DNA of 60,134 nt from Clostridium sp. (lineage in GTDB: Bacteria > Bacillota > Clostridia > Lachnospirales > Lachnospiraceae): the NCBI GenBank assembly GCA_023664325.1, contig JAMPFS010000013.1, positions 1 through 60,134 on the forward strand. Reading direction: 5' to 3'. The position numbers and the translations under genes are program-made. Below, piece after piece: positions 8,336 to 16,773 of the stretch. A model generated the notes under the pieces. That model saw nothing but the letters and a program-made list of their open reading frames with translations, was not told the origin of the DNA and searched no databases. Position 1 is the first letter of the stretch. Each line of letters starts with the position of its first letter.

Positions 8336-9499
8336 TTACACTTTGAATCTCTTAACCTGATCCCGATGGCTGTTGGCAATTTCGTTCTGGTAATCGGATG
8401 TGATTCCGATTTGTTCCAGGTACATGGCGATACTGGCTAATTCTGCCTGTACTGTCTCCAGGTCGCCCTTTGTCACTTTGGAGTATGCGATAATTTGCTT
8501 TAACAGCTTTACGGTATCTGTATCCAGTGTCCGGTTTTCCAATATCTGGTTCACTAGTTCTGTCATTTCTTTGGATTTGGCGCCGGCATCATATACTTTT
8601 ACGTTGACTGCTTCTATCCGCTGGTTTGATTTTCTGACTGCCAGCGATACTTCCTCTCCGGTATCGCTGATGGTTGCAGATTCATCAATAATTTTTTCCA
8701 GCAGATCACGCATCATGAACTGGGAATCGTTCAGGGCTTCCATCGTTTTTCCGAACTCATCATTTTCCATTTCCTGGATGTCATCCGATATATTATATTC
8801 AGAGATACGTTTTGCAAGCTGCTGGATGACTGCCAGTTTACTGGTAAAATAGTTGCTCATCCGTATTGTAATTCCGATTGCCACAATTACGGCAAACAGC
8901 ATAGTAACACAGATCATCCATATAATATTTTGATAGATCTGGTGATTTTCTTCATTTTTGCTGTTCGCATTTTTGGTAGACAGCTCCACTACTGCTTCAA
9001 TCAGTTCGTATGTACATGCTTTTGCAGGCATCAGTTCCTGTTCATAAGAACCGATTGCACCTTCCATATTTCCTGCGTCCATAGATTCCAAAATACTCCG
9101 AATCAGCTTGTTAAAGGTCAGAATACTGAGTCGGCACTGGTTATATCTGCGTTTTTCCAGTTGTGTTACCTTAAGCTTGGAATATTCCTCCATCAATTGT
9201 TCATTTTCCTGTTGCAGATGCCCGATTTTATCTACATACTTCTGGTGGTAATCAATATCCAAATCACTCATCATGCTGATTACGATCTGATCTATTTCCT
9301 TTACATTCTGGTTAATGGATTTCAAATATTCTACCGACCTTAAGTTATTGATAAAAATTTCATTGCCATTTGAATAAACTTCCCGAATATTATAAATACC
9401 GATCGTACCAACAATCAAAATCAATGCAACAATCGCAAAATAGCTTAGCAGAAGCTTTTTTCGTATGCTTAGTCCTGTTTTTTTCTCTGTCATATTCAC
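8336..9499 (-). CDS. Four-helix-bundle (4HB_MCP-like) membrane receptor protein without signalling tail
   Basis: A 387-residue protein with helix 1 at ~14-36 (KLLLSYFAIVALILIVGTIG), a ~150-residue external helical domain resembling the four-helix-bundle sensors of chemoreceptors, helix 2 at ~188-208 (IIWMICVTMLFAVIVAIGI) and a HAMP-like region. The remaining ~150 residues are coiled coil, but the conserved chemoreceptor hairpin that binds CheA/CheW is not present, so it is not a normal methyl-accepting protein. GTG at 9499 follows a G-rich ribosome site; ATG at 9493 is an alternative. It is last in a unit with the sugar-binding lipoprotein and EAL protein, and is convergent with the hybrid kinase. 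Likely a signalling adaptor or sensor; mechanism inferred. Confidence 0.75.
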   Translation of the reverse strand: MNMTEKKTGLSIRKKLLLSYFAIVALILIVGTIGIYNIREVYSNGNEIFINNLRSVEYLKSINQNVKEIDQIVISMMSDLDIDYHQKYVDKIGHLQQENEQLMEEYSKLKVTQLEKRRYNQCRLSILTFNKLIRSILESMDAGNMEGAIGSYEQELMPAKACTYELIEAVVELSTKNANSKNEENHQIYQNIIWMICVTMLFAVIVAIGITIRMSNYFTSKLAVIQQLAKRISEYNISDDIQEMENDEFGKTMEALNDSQFMMRDLLEKIIDESATISDTGEEVSLAVRKSNQRIEAVNVKVYDAGAKSKEMTELVNQILENRTLDTDTVKLLKQIIAYSKVTKGDLETVQAELASIAMYLEQIGITSDYQNEIANSHRDQVKRFKV

Positions 9500-9511
9500 G
9501 TCCCCCCCACT

Positions 9512-10525
9512 TTATTCTTCATCCTTGCCCAGAGGATAAAGCAGCCATTGTGTATCTTTGTCATACAGATTTTCACCATTGACATAGGTTGCTCCGGTAT
9601 CAATCTTTTCCTCGATATCGTTCCCATTTAAAACCTTGTTGATATTGCGCACACCCAAATATCCCATATTATATGGATTTTGTACCATCATTCCATCAAT
9701 CGTGCCATCTGCAAGAAATGCAATTTCGGCATCAGAGGAGTCAAATCCGATGACGGTAATCTGATCTTTTAACCCAAGTTCATCAATTGCGGCTGCAATA
9801 CCGACCGCACATCCCTCATTTGCGCCATAGAAACACTTTAAATCAGGATTGTCCTTGATGAACTGCTTCGCCTGTTCCTTTGCAATTTCCGAATCGCCAT
9901 TACAGTATTCCACTCCTACAATCTCGATATTCCCATTGTATTTGCCCTGCATTTCCTGAATAAATCCGTTATTTCTTTCGATCGCAGTCTGGGCGCCTTC
10001 CACATATGAGATAATAGCCACTTTGCCTTTTCCGTCTATCAGAGCTGCTGCATTTCTGGCGGCAATCGTTCCTGCGCTTTCGTTATCCGTTCCGATTGTC
10101 GCAGTCCTTACATCCGTTGTAACATCAGAATCAAGCGTCAGCACCGGAATACCGGCTGCTACTGCTTTTTCTATCACATCATTCAATGCATCGGTGTCTA
10201 ACGGCGCTAATACGATCGCATCTGCCTCATTTTGAATGGCAGCCTCCATCATTTCTATCTGTACATCAATCTGGGATTCATCTTCCGGCGCCTCAAATGT
10301 TATCTGGATTCCCAGTTCCTCTCCGGCATCTTTTGCCCCCTGCTCCACGGTTTTCCAAAACTCATGCTGGGAACCTTTACAGATAACGGCAATATATCTT
10401 GCCTGTTCGGTCACCTCTTTGTCCTGTTTTCCGCAGCCCGTTATCACATTCATCGCAAAAATAAAAATCGTGAGAAGTAATAATTGTTTTAATCCTTTAC
10501 CCTTCTTGTGCATATAACTTTTCAA
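9512..10525 (-). CDS. Sugar-binding lipoprotein (periplasmic-binding-protein family 4, RbsB-like)
   Basis: A 337-residue exported lipoprotein: a Lys-rich start, hydrophobic stretch LLLLTIFIFAMNVITGC with lipobox V-I-T-G-C (Cys about residue 31), then the two-lobed type I binding fold. Typical features include YIAVICKGSQHEFWKTVEQG, ADAIVLAPLDTDALNDVIEK, GIPVLTLDSDV and TVIGFDSSDAEIAFL. This family binds ribose, galactose, autoinducer-2 and related sugars; the ligand cannot be told. No ABC permease or ATPase of the sugar-import type is nearby, so it probably presents a ligand to a sensor such as the neighbouring hybrid kinase. Its start lies within the 3' end of the EAL gene (29-base overlap), indicating translational coupling. 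Confidence 0.88.
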   Translation of the reverse strand: MKSYMHKKGKGLKQLLLLTIFIFAMNVITGCGKQDKEVTEQARYIAVICKGSQHEFWKTVEQGAKDAGEELGIQITFEAPEDESQIDVQIEMMEAAIQNEADAIVLAPLDTDALNDVIEKAVAAGIPVLTLDSDVTTDVRTATIGTDNESAGTIAARNAAALIDGKGKVAIISYVEGAQTAIERNNGFIQEMQGKYNGNIEIVGVEYCNGDSEIAKEQAKQFIKDNPDLKCFYGANEGCAVGIAAAIDELGLKDQITVIGFDSSDAEIAFLADGTIDGMMVQNPYNMGYLGVRNINKVLNGNDIEEKIDTGATYVNGENLYDKDTQWLLYPLGKDEE

Positions 10526-12428
10526 GATATCCCTCCTCCAAACACTCTATCAGCTTTTCCTTTGGCACAGGTTTGGAGAAAAAATATCCCTGTAAATAAT
10601 CTGCTCCCATAGCAGTAATCATTTCTGCCATCTCCAAATCCTCAATTCCTTCTGCAACTATTTTTAAATTGATATCCTTAAACATAGAAATTGTATGTTC
10701 TAAAATCTTTCGGGAAGTAACCTTTTTGACGGCTGCCCATACAATGTATTTATCCAGCTTGACAATGGAAAAAGGCAAATCTACCAGATAATTTATATTG
10801 GAATATCCCGAACCGTAATCATCCAGTGAAAATGTAATATCTGTAAGCGAAAGCCTTGCCATGTTGCGAATCAAACGTTCCTCGGAATACGCTGCGGCGC
10901 TTTCCGTGATTTCCAGATTAATCATAGCAGGCGGTATATTGTATTGTTCTAATACAGTCTGGATATCCTGATAAATTTTATCCTGCATACATTGCACGAC
11001 AGACAGGTTTACTTCGACAAATTCAATGCCCTTGCTCTTTAAATGGTACTGCTTTATAAACCGGCAGACTTCATGCAATATCAGCATGCCAATCTGGATA
11101 ATGGTTCCATTCTGTTCTGCAATCCGGATAAATTCTTCCGGTGAAACATAACCGTAACCCGGTACATTCAGTCTTGCCAATGCTTCTAAAGAATGGAAAT
11201 GCCCGGTATGCGTATCCAAAATAGGCTGGTAATAAACTTCAAATTGTTCGGATTCAATTGCTGCCATCATTGCCTGCTCAATCGCAGTTTTCCTTACAAT
11301 ATCATTGACAGCCTGTTCATTCACCTCAAAAAATTGTCCTTTGCCGATGGATTTTGCCTGTGTGACAGCATATTCCATTGCATGAATCAGGTCATCCTCG
11401 TTGTGATGAATGGAATGGATCAGGCAGATGCAGGCGCTTAACTCAATCTCTGTCTCATGGATTCTCCAGGGTTTGTGTAAAATCCTCCGAATACGGTCAA
11501 GCTCCTTGATCCCCTCGGTGGTTTCCTCGATTGCTATTGCAAAGGTATCTCCTCCAAAACGGAATACCTGGGAATCCGAATATTCGTTTTGCAGGGCAGA
11601 AACCAGCATTTGTAAGAGCTGGTTTCCTCCCTTCATGCCGTATACTTCATTGACAATTTTAAAATTATCCAGCGCCAGGATAAAAATCTGCTCCGGCATT
11701 CCTTTTCGGTAGGATTCATGCATATGAAATACGAATGCATCCCGGTTTAAAGCCCCGGTTGTAGAATCAATATAGACAACCAGATTCTCATTTGTTAAAT
11801 ATATCATATAAACGGAGAGCGCTGTTCCTACGCCGGAGAGCATATAATTGGGAACCAAAAACTGTATCAGAGTCGGCAGCAGGGTTATCATGATGATAAA
11901 ACATACAATCAAACACTGCCTCCGTTTTAAAATCTTTCTGCAAACAATCGTATAGATGATTGTTCCGACCGCATAAAGGGAAGCATTTATGTATAAATAG
12001 GTATGTAATATGCCGTGATGATATCCTGTCTCATCAAAATAGAAAATATATTTTGTCCATATGTTGGTAAGGATCAGCAGGATACCAAAGGCAGCCGGCA
12101 AATATGCCAGATTCAAAAAATGCCATTTGATTTTGTTATTCTGTGCCACCCTTAAATATACATACATCATAAAAACGGTTGGAATCAGAAACTGTAACGC
12201 CAGAAAAACGGAATTCAGTAAATAATTCAACCAGACCGGTACAGTCTTGTAATATGTAACTGTATAGCAGGTGATTACATCCAGACAGTTATTGGTAAAG
12301 ACACCGACCAGATAAATCTTAAACATTTTTGAACGAAAATTTTCTAAATGCTTTGTCGTTAATGAAATGATAATCAAAAGCAATAAAAAAACAGTCGTAC
12401 ATATTTCATAATTTACATTATAATACAT
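10497..12428 (-). CDS. Membrane GGDEF-EAL protein, probable c-di-GMP phosphodiesterase
   Basis: A 643-residue protein. The first ~220 residues contain about six to eight membrane helices. A GGDEF domain follows (~225-365) with the active-site loop altered to GGDTF (RFGGDTFAIAI), so cyclase activity is doubtful. The EAL domain (~385-635) keeps SLEALARL, LEITESAA, DDYGSGYSNINYL, KLDKYI, AEGIEDLEM and LQGYFFSKPV, consistent with an active phosphodiesterase that hydrolyses c-di-GMP. It heads a three-gene unit with the sugar-binding lipoprotein and the four-helix protein, transcribed from a near-perfect promoter at 12494-12522. The arrangement suggests sugar or metabolite control of c-di-GMP. Confidence 0.9.
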   Translation of the reverse strand: MYYNVNYEICTTVFLLLLIIISLTTKHLENFRSKMFKIYLVGVFTNNCLDVITCYTVTYYKTVPVWLNYLLNSVFLALQFLIPTVFMMYVYLRVAQNNKIKWHFLNLAYLPAAFGILLILTNIWTKYIFYFDETGYHHGILHTYLYINASLYAVGTIIYTIVCRKILKRRQCLIVCFIIMITLLPTLIQFLVPNYMLSGVGTALSVYMIYLTNENLVVYIDSTTGALNRDAFVFHMHESYRKGMPEQIFILALDNFKIVNEVYGMKGGNQLLQMLVSALQNEYSDSQVFRFGGDTFAIAIEETTEGIKELDRIRRILHKPWRIHETEIELSACICLIHSIHHNEDDLIHAMEYAVTQAKSIGKGQFFEVNEQAVNDIVRKTAIEQAMMAAIESEQFEVYYQPILDTHTGHFHSLEALARLNVPGYGYVSPEEFIRIAEQNGTIIQIGMLILHEVCRFIKQYHLKSKGIEFVEVNLSVVQCMQDKIYQDIQTVLEQYNIPPAMINLEITESAAAYSEERLIRNMARLSLTDITFSLDDYGSGYSNINYLVDLPFSIVKLDKYIVWAAVKKVTSRKILEHTISMFKDINLKIVAEGIEDLEMAEMITAMGADYLQGYFFSKPVPKEKLIECLEEGYLEKLYAQEG

Positions 12429-12493
12429 TTATGCAACCTTTCCAAAAATTCTCCACAGGTTTCAGGGTTCAAAATAACTTCAATCATGCAATA

Positions 12494-12522
12494 ATTATAA
12501 AATTTTGTTTATTTTTTGTCAA
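12494..12522 (-). promoter_or_regulatory. Sigma-A type promoter of the EAL/sugar-binding protein unit
   Basis: On the minus strand TTGACA (12522-12517), a 17-base AT-rich spacer and TATAAT (12499-12494): both boxes match the consensus exactly. The start of transcription should be near 12487, leaving a ~58-base leader before the ATG at 12428. Confidence 0.85.
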
Positions 12523-12617
12523 TGTTTTACACATATTTCTATAGTAGGAGAATTTAAGGATTTTTTAATAATTTATCCCTTATAATGACAGCAGAAACAA
12601 ACAGAAGGGAGAAGGAC

Positions 12618-15011
12618 ATGAATCTGAAAATATTGAAAAAGGATTTGCAGCGCAAAAAATCCATGAATCTGATTCTGTTGATTTTTATTTTTCTCGCCAC
12701 TACATTTATTGCGGGGAGCCTGAATAATTTAATTGTGGTGATGGGCGGAACGGACTATTTTATGGAGAAAGCCGGAATTTCCGACTATATTTTCACCACC
12801 GTGGGCGGAAGTAAGGAAGATTTGCCGGACAGTATCAAAGAGGCGGAGAAATTTTTACAAGAAACAGAGAGCGTAACCGGTTATTCCGCAGATGATGCGC
12901 TTTATCTGACAGAGAAGCAGATAAAAAAGGAAAATAACGGAAAAATGGAACTGAATAATATGACGATGGTAAACAGCGTGCATATTGCGCAGCAGAAATT
13001 TTTTGATGCGGAGGATCGGCTGATTACCGATATGGAGGACGGCACTATTTATATCAGCCGAGGTCTGATGAATAGGAATGGCTTAGAGGCGGGAGATACC
13101 CTGTATCTTCACGCGGACAACGGATATGAGAAAACATTCAAAATCCAGGGAAGCTATAAGGATGTTTTTCTGGGTTCGGACAGGATGGGACTGAACCGTT
13201 ATCTGATTAGTGACAGGGATTTTCAGGAGCTGTTTGAAAAAAGTGATTTCGCTTACGGAAGGCTTTATTCGGTGCATACCGATAATCTGGAGAAATTTGA
13301 ACAGGACTACAATGATGCCGGACTCACCGTAATATTTGGCGCAGATCAGGCGTTAATCAAGGCAGCTTACATAATGGATATGGTTGTGGCGGCGGTTTTA
13401 CTGGTCGTCAGCCTTTGTCTGGTACTGATTTCCGTGTTCATGCTCCGGTTTACGATTATCTTTACGATCAATGAGGATTACCGGGAAATCGGCATCATGA
13501 AAGCGATTGGCGTAAGGGACACGGCAATCCGCCGTCTCTATCTGTCAAAATATTTTGTGATTGCGGTCTGCGGCGCCGTTCTCGGCTTTGCCGCCGGCAT
13601 GCCGTTTAGCCGGTTTCTGCTTTCGGGAGTGTCCGAAAGTATCGTGATGAAAAAAGAGGGAGGCGGGGCAGGGCTTCCGCTTTTCGTAAGCACATTCGTT
13701 GTCGTGGTTGTGGTGGCATTTGGCTATCTGAGCACGGGAAAAATCAACAGGCTGACACCGATGGATGCGATTCGCAGCGGCAATAAAGGGGAGCGTTTCC
13801 GGAAAAAGGGGCTGCTGCGGCTTTCCCAATCAAAGATGCAGACGACCTCTTTTCTGGCGGGAAATGATGTGCTAAGCGAGATACGGAAGTATCTGGTCTT
13901 GCTGGTAACAAGCGCAGTAGGGGTGTGGCTGGTGATTATGCCGGTTAATACAATCAATACCCTTTGTTCGGAGCATATTTCGGCATGGTTTGCCATGGCA
14001 GACAGCGATTTCTTTATCAATCAGGAGGATAGATTATCGGAACTGATTTTATCCGGTGACCGGGAGCAGTATTATGCGTATCTGGACGAAATAAAGCAAA
14101 GCCTCATGGATGAGGGGATGGATATTGACAGGGTGATGATGGAGGTAACATTTCGTTTTAAGATACGGAAAGGGGAAAAGAGCTATAAGTCTTTTGCCCT
14201 TCAGGGCTTGGGTACGGATATGGATATGTATTTTTATGACGAGGGGAAGCCACCGGTATATGAAAATGAGGTGGCGGTTACGCATATCGTGGCGGAAAAA
14301 ATCGATGCCCATATTGGAGATACCGTTTACATTACTAATGGGGATGAGGAGAAGCCGTATGTCATTACGGCAATCTACCAGGCAATGACGAATATGGGGG
14401 AAGGAATACGCTTTCCGGAGGTGGCAGAGTTTGATTACCGGCGGGCAGTGGGCGCATTTGGTGTGCAGGTGCTGTTAAGGGAGCAGCCGGATGATGGGCA
14501 GCTTGCCGAAATCATCGATAAGGTCAAAAAGCGGATGCCGGAGGCACGGGTAGAGACGGTAGCCGAGTTTATCGACAGCATGATTGGAGGGATATCGGAC
14601 CAAATCCGACCGTTAAAGACCATGATTTTGGCAGTGGTCATTGTCATCAATATTTTGGTGGTGATGCTGATGCAGAAAATGTTCTTAATCCGGGAACAGG
14701 GGGAAATGGGCATGCTAAAGGCAATCGGTTTCTCCAATGGGGATATTATAAGCTGGCAGACCAGGCGGATTATGCTGGTGCTGTTTGTGGGAATTTTGCT
14801 TGGAACGCTGACGGGAACGCCGTTTTCCGAGATTACAGCAGGGCAGGTATTTAAAATTATGGGGGCGAGTAAAATCACCTTTGAAATCAATCCCTTTGAG
14901 GTGTATGTCCTCTATCCGGTCACGCTGTTTGTGGCGATTGTCACCGCCTGCGTGTTGACGATGCTGAAGGTGAGAAAGATTTCGCCGCAGGAAATGAGTA
15001 ATATAGAATAG
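12618..15011 (+). CDS. ABC transporter permease, FtsX/MacB family
   Basis: A 797-residue membrane permease; ATG at 12618 has GGGAGAAGGA upstream (the frame opens earlier at 12585, without a ribosome site). Helix 1 near residues 17-40, an extracytoplasmic domain ~45-250, an FtsX core with three helices (~255-385) ending in a cytosolic loop, then a second membrane half with its own external domain and final FtsX core (~665-785). The motif YREIGIMKAIGVRD in half one and GEMGMLKAIGFSNGD in half two is the usual ATPase-coupling segment. Together with the ATPase, regulator and kinase that follow, this looks like a peptide-antibiotic detoxification or lipoprotein-type exporter. A 295-base gap with a foldback element separates it from the ATPase gene. 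TATAAT at 12581-12586 is a possible -10 box. Confidence 0.9.
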   Translation: MNLKILKKDLQRKKSMNLILLIFIFLATTFIAGSLNNLIVVMGGTDYFMEKAGISDYIFTTVGGSKEDLPDSIKEAEKFLQETESVTGYSADDALYLTEKQIKKENNGKMELNNMTMVNSVHIAQQKFFDAEDRLITDMEDGTIYISRGLMNRNGLEAGDTLYLHADNGYEKTFKIQGSYKDVFLGSDRMGLNRYLISDRDFQELFEKSDFAYGRLYSVHTDNLEKFEQDYNDAGLTVIFGADQALIKAAYIMDMVVAAVLLVVSLCLVLISVFMLRFTIIFTINEDYREIGIMKAIGVRDTAIRRLYLSKYFVIAVCGAVLGFAAGMPFSRFLLSGVSESIVMKKEGGGAGLPLFVSTFVVVVVVAFGYLSTGKINRLTPMDAIRSGNKGERFRKKGLLRLSQSKMQTTSFLAGNDVLSEIRKYLVLLVTSAVGVWLVIMPVNTINTLCSEHISAWFAMADSDFFINQEDRLSELILSGDREQYYAYLDEIKQSLMDEGMDIDRVMMEVTFRFKIRKGEKSYKSFALQGLGTDMDMYFYDEGKPPVYENEVAVTHIVAEKIDAHIGDTVYITNGDEEKPYVITAIYQAMTNMGEGIRFPEVAEFDYRRAVGAFGVQVLLREQPDDGQLAEIIDKVKKRMPEARVETVAEFIDSMIGGISDQIRPLKTMILAVVIVINILVVMLMQKMFLIREQGEMGMLKAIGFSNGDIISWQTRRIMLVLFVGILLGTLTGTPFSEITAGQVFKIMGASKITFEINPFEVYVLYPVTLFVAIVTACVLTMLKVRKISPQEMSNIE

Positions 15012-15027
15012 ACGTTTTTCAGGACTT

Positions 15028-15244
15028 CCGTTGTACAAATAGAGCATTTAGCAATTGATAAAATAATAGCATGAACGATTGTGGAATGCTTATGGTAAAT
15101 CCACACAACTTTTCTCGGCTAACGTTCCTAATGCTGTCGAAAAGTTGTATAGATTCACCATAAGCAAATGTACTTTTTCGAGCCTGGTACGAATGTATGC
15201 CTTGTGCTCGTAGCTGTGTTGATATTATCTATTTTGTACAACGG
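15028..15244. repeat. Foldback (MITE-like) element inside an ABC/two-component operon
   Basis: Nested inverted repeats: outer CCGTTGTACAAATAG (15028-15042) with CTATTTTGTACAACGG (15229-15244); inner GCTTATGGTAAATC (15088-15101) with GATTCACCATAAGC (15152-15165); innermost ACAACTTTTC (15105-15114) with GAAAAGTTGT (15139-15148). No coding sequence. The right flank (TTGTACAACGGCAGTT...TTTCGTAATTAC) matches another copy at 46764-46806, so this is a dispersed repeat. It occupies most of the 295-base gap between permease and ATPase genes. Confidence 0.75.
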
Positions 15245-15306
15245 CAGTTCGCAAAAACAAAGTTTCGTAATTACATAAATAGTAATAGAATGAGAGGAGA
15301 AAAATT

Positions 15307-16083
15307 ATGGCAGAGGCATTAAAAGTAACAGATTTGTGTAAAACGTATATCACGAATAAAAGGCAGAACAATGTATTGAAAAACATCAGCTTTACGGTGG
15401 AAAAGGGTGAGATGGCCGCCGTGATGGGACCGTCTGGTTCCGGCAAGTCCACGCTGCTTTACAGTGTGTCCGGCATGGACCGTCCGACGGCAGGCGAGGT
15501 GGTGCTGGCAAAGCAGGAGATTACGAAGCTGAATGAAAAGGAGCTTGCCCTCGTGCGGTTAAACAGTATGGGTTTCATTTTCCAGCAGATGCATATGTTA
15601 AAAAATCTGTCTGTGATGGATAACATCCTGCTTCCGGCATACCAGTCGGATAAAGGCGGGCGCACCAGACAGGAAATCAATGAATACTGCCGGGAGCTGA
15701 TGCGGAAATTGGAAATCAGTGAGATTGCGGATAATGACATTACCGAGGTGTCCGGCGGGCAGCTTCAGCGGGCATGTATCTGTAGAAGCCTGATGAACCA
15801 GCCGGAGGTCATTTTTGCAGACGAACCTACCGGCGCATTAAACCGGAGCGCTTCCGAAGAGGTCATGAATATCCTCAATAAATTGAATAAAGAAGGAACG
15901 ACAATCCTGCTGGTTACCCATGATATGAAAGTGGCAGCAAAATGCAGTAGAATTTTATATATTGTTGATGGTAATATAAAGGGAGAGTTAGAATTAGGAG
16001 CAGTTGGGGAGGCTTTGGAACACGCAAGCCTGCGTGACAGGGAGCGGAAGGTCAACAACTGGCTTACCGATATGGGGTGGTAG
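15307..16083 (+). CDS. ABC transporter ATP-binding protein (MacB/LolD/BceA type)
   Basis: A 258-residue ATPase with Walker A GPSGSGKST (~40), Q-loop FIFQQMHMLKNLSVMDN, signature SGGQLQRACI (~145), Walker B VIFADEPTGALN and switch histidine in LLVTHDMKVAA. The GALN following Walker B is usual in FtsX-partner ATPases. It energises the permease encoded upstream, probably for export or extraction of a peptide or lipid-linked compound. ATG at 15307 follows GAGAGGAG. Fifteen bases separate it from the response regulator gene. Confidence 0.92.
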   Translation: MAEALKVTDLCKTYITNKRQNNVLKNISFTVEKGEMAAVMGPSGSGKSTLLYSVSGMDRPTAGEVVLAKQEITKLNEKELALVRLNSMGFIFQQMHMLKNLSVMDNILLPAYQSDKGGRTRQEINEYCRELMRKLEISEIADNDITEVSGGQLQRACICRSLMNQPEVIFADEPTGALNRSASEEVMNILNKLNKEGTTILLVTHDMKVAAKCSRILYIVDGNIKGELELGAVGEALEHASLRDRERKVNNWLTDMGW

Positions 16084-16098
16084 AAAGGAAAGAACATT

Positions 16099-16761
16099 AT
16101 GGCAGATATCATCATCGTCGAGGATAATGAAGAAATCGGAGGCCTGCTGGCAGATTTTCTGGAAGCGGAAGGGTATGACACTTATCTTGCCCTGTCCGGG
16201 GAAGAGGCATTGGAACTCTACGCAGAGGAACAGGCAAAGCTGGTTATTCTCGATATCATGCTGCCGGGAATGGACGGCTTTGCCGTGTGCAGTAAAATTC
16301 GGGAAAATGCCAATACGCCGATTATCATTGTAAGTGCAAAAGAGGGAAAAGAAGATAAATTAAATGGTCTTTTGCTCGGCGCGGACGATTATATCGAAAA
16401 ACCCTATGACATTGATATCCTGCTGGCAAAGGTAAACGGCATTTTCAAACGGAGATATTCCATGCAGGAGATCGTGGAAGGGAATATCTGTCTCGACAAG
16501 GTGGGAAGGCATTTGTATGTGGAGGGGCAGGAAATCGCTGTTACCGCAAAGGAACTGGATTTAATGATATATCTGATGGAGAACAAGGGCAAGGTGCTGT
16601 CCAAAGAGGAGCTGTTCCATAAAATCTGGGGCTTTGACAGCGACAGCGAGCCACAGACGTTGACGGTGCATATCAAATGGCTTCGGGAAAAGCTGGAAAA
16701 GGAACCGAAAAAACCGCAGCATATCCAGACGGTATGGGGTGTCGGATACCGGTTTGACTGA
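16099..16761 (+). CDS. OmpR/PhoB-family response regulator
   Basis: A 220-residue regulator: receiver domain (1-120) with acidic pair VEDNEE, phospho-acceptor Asp in LVILDIMLPGMDG (~51) and Lys in YIEKPYD; winged-helix domain (~125-220) ending HIQTVWGVGYRFD, the typical trans_reg_C tail. Paired with the kinase 12 bases downstream; likely activates the preceding ABC transporter genes, as in Bce-type modules. Confidence 0.93.
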   Translation: MADIIIVEDNEEIGGLLADFLEAEGYDTYLALSGEEALELYAEEQAKLVILDIMLPGMDGFAVCSKIRENANTPIIIVSAKEGKEDKLNGLLLGADDYIEKPYDIDILLAKVNGIFKRRYSMQEIVEGNICLDKVGRHLYVEGQEIAVTAKELDLMIYLMENKGKVLSKEELFHKIWGFDSDSEPQTLTVHIKWLREKLEKEPKKPQHIQTVWGVGYRFD

Positions 16762-16773
16762 ATGGAGTAGACA

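Noticed and set aside
10497..12428. Active diguanylate cyclase
   Set aside because: The GGDEF loop is GGDTF, missing the catalytic acidic residue pattern, while EAL residues are intact.
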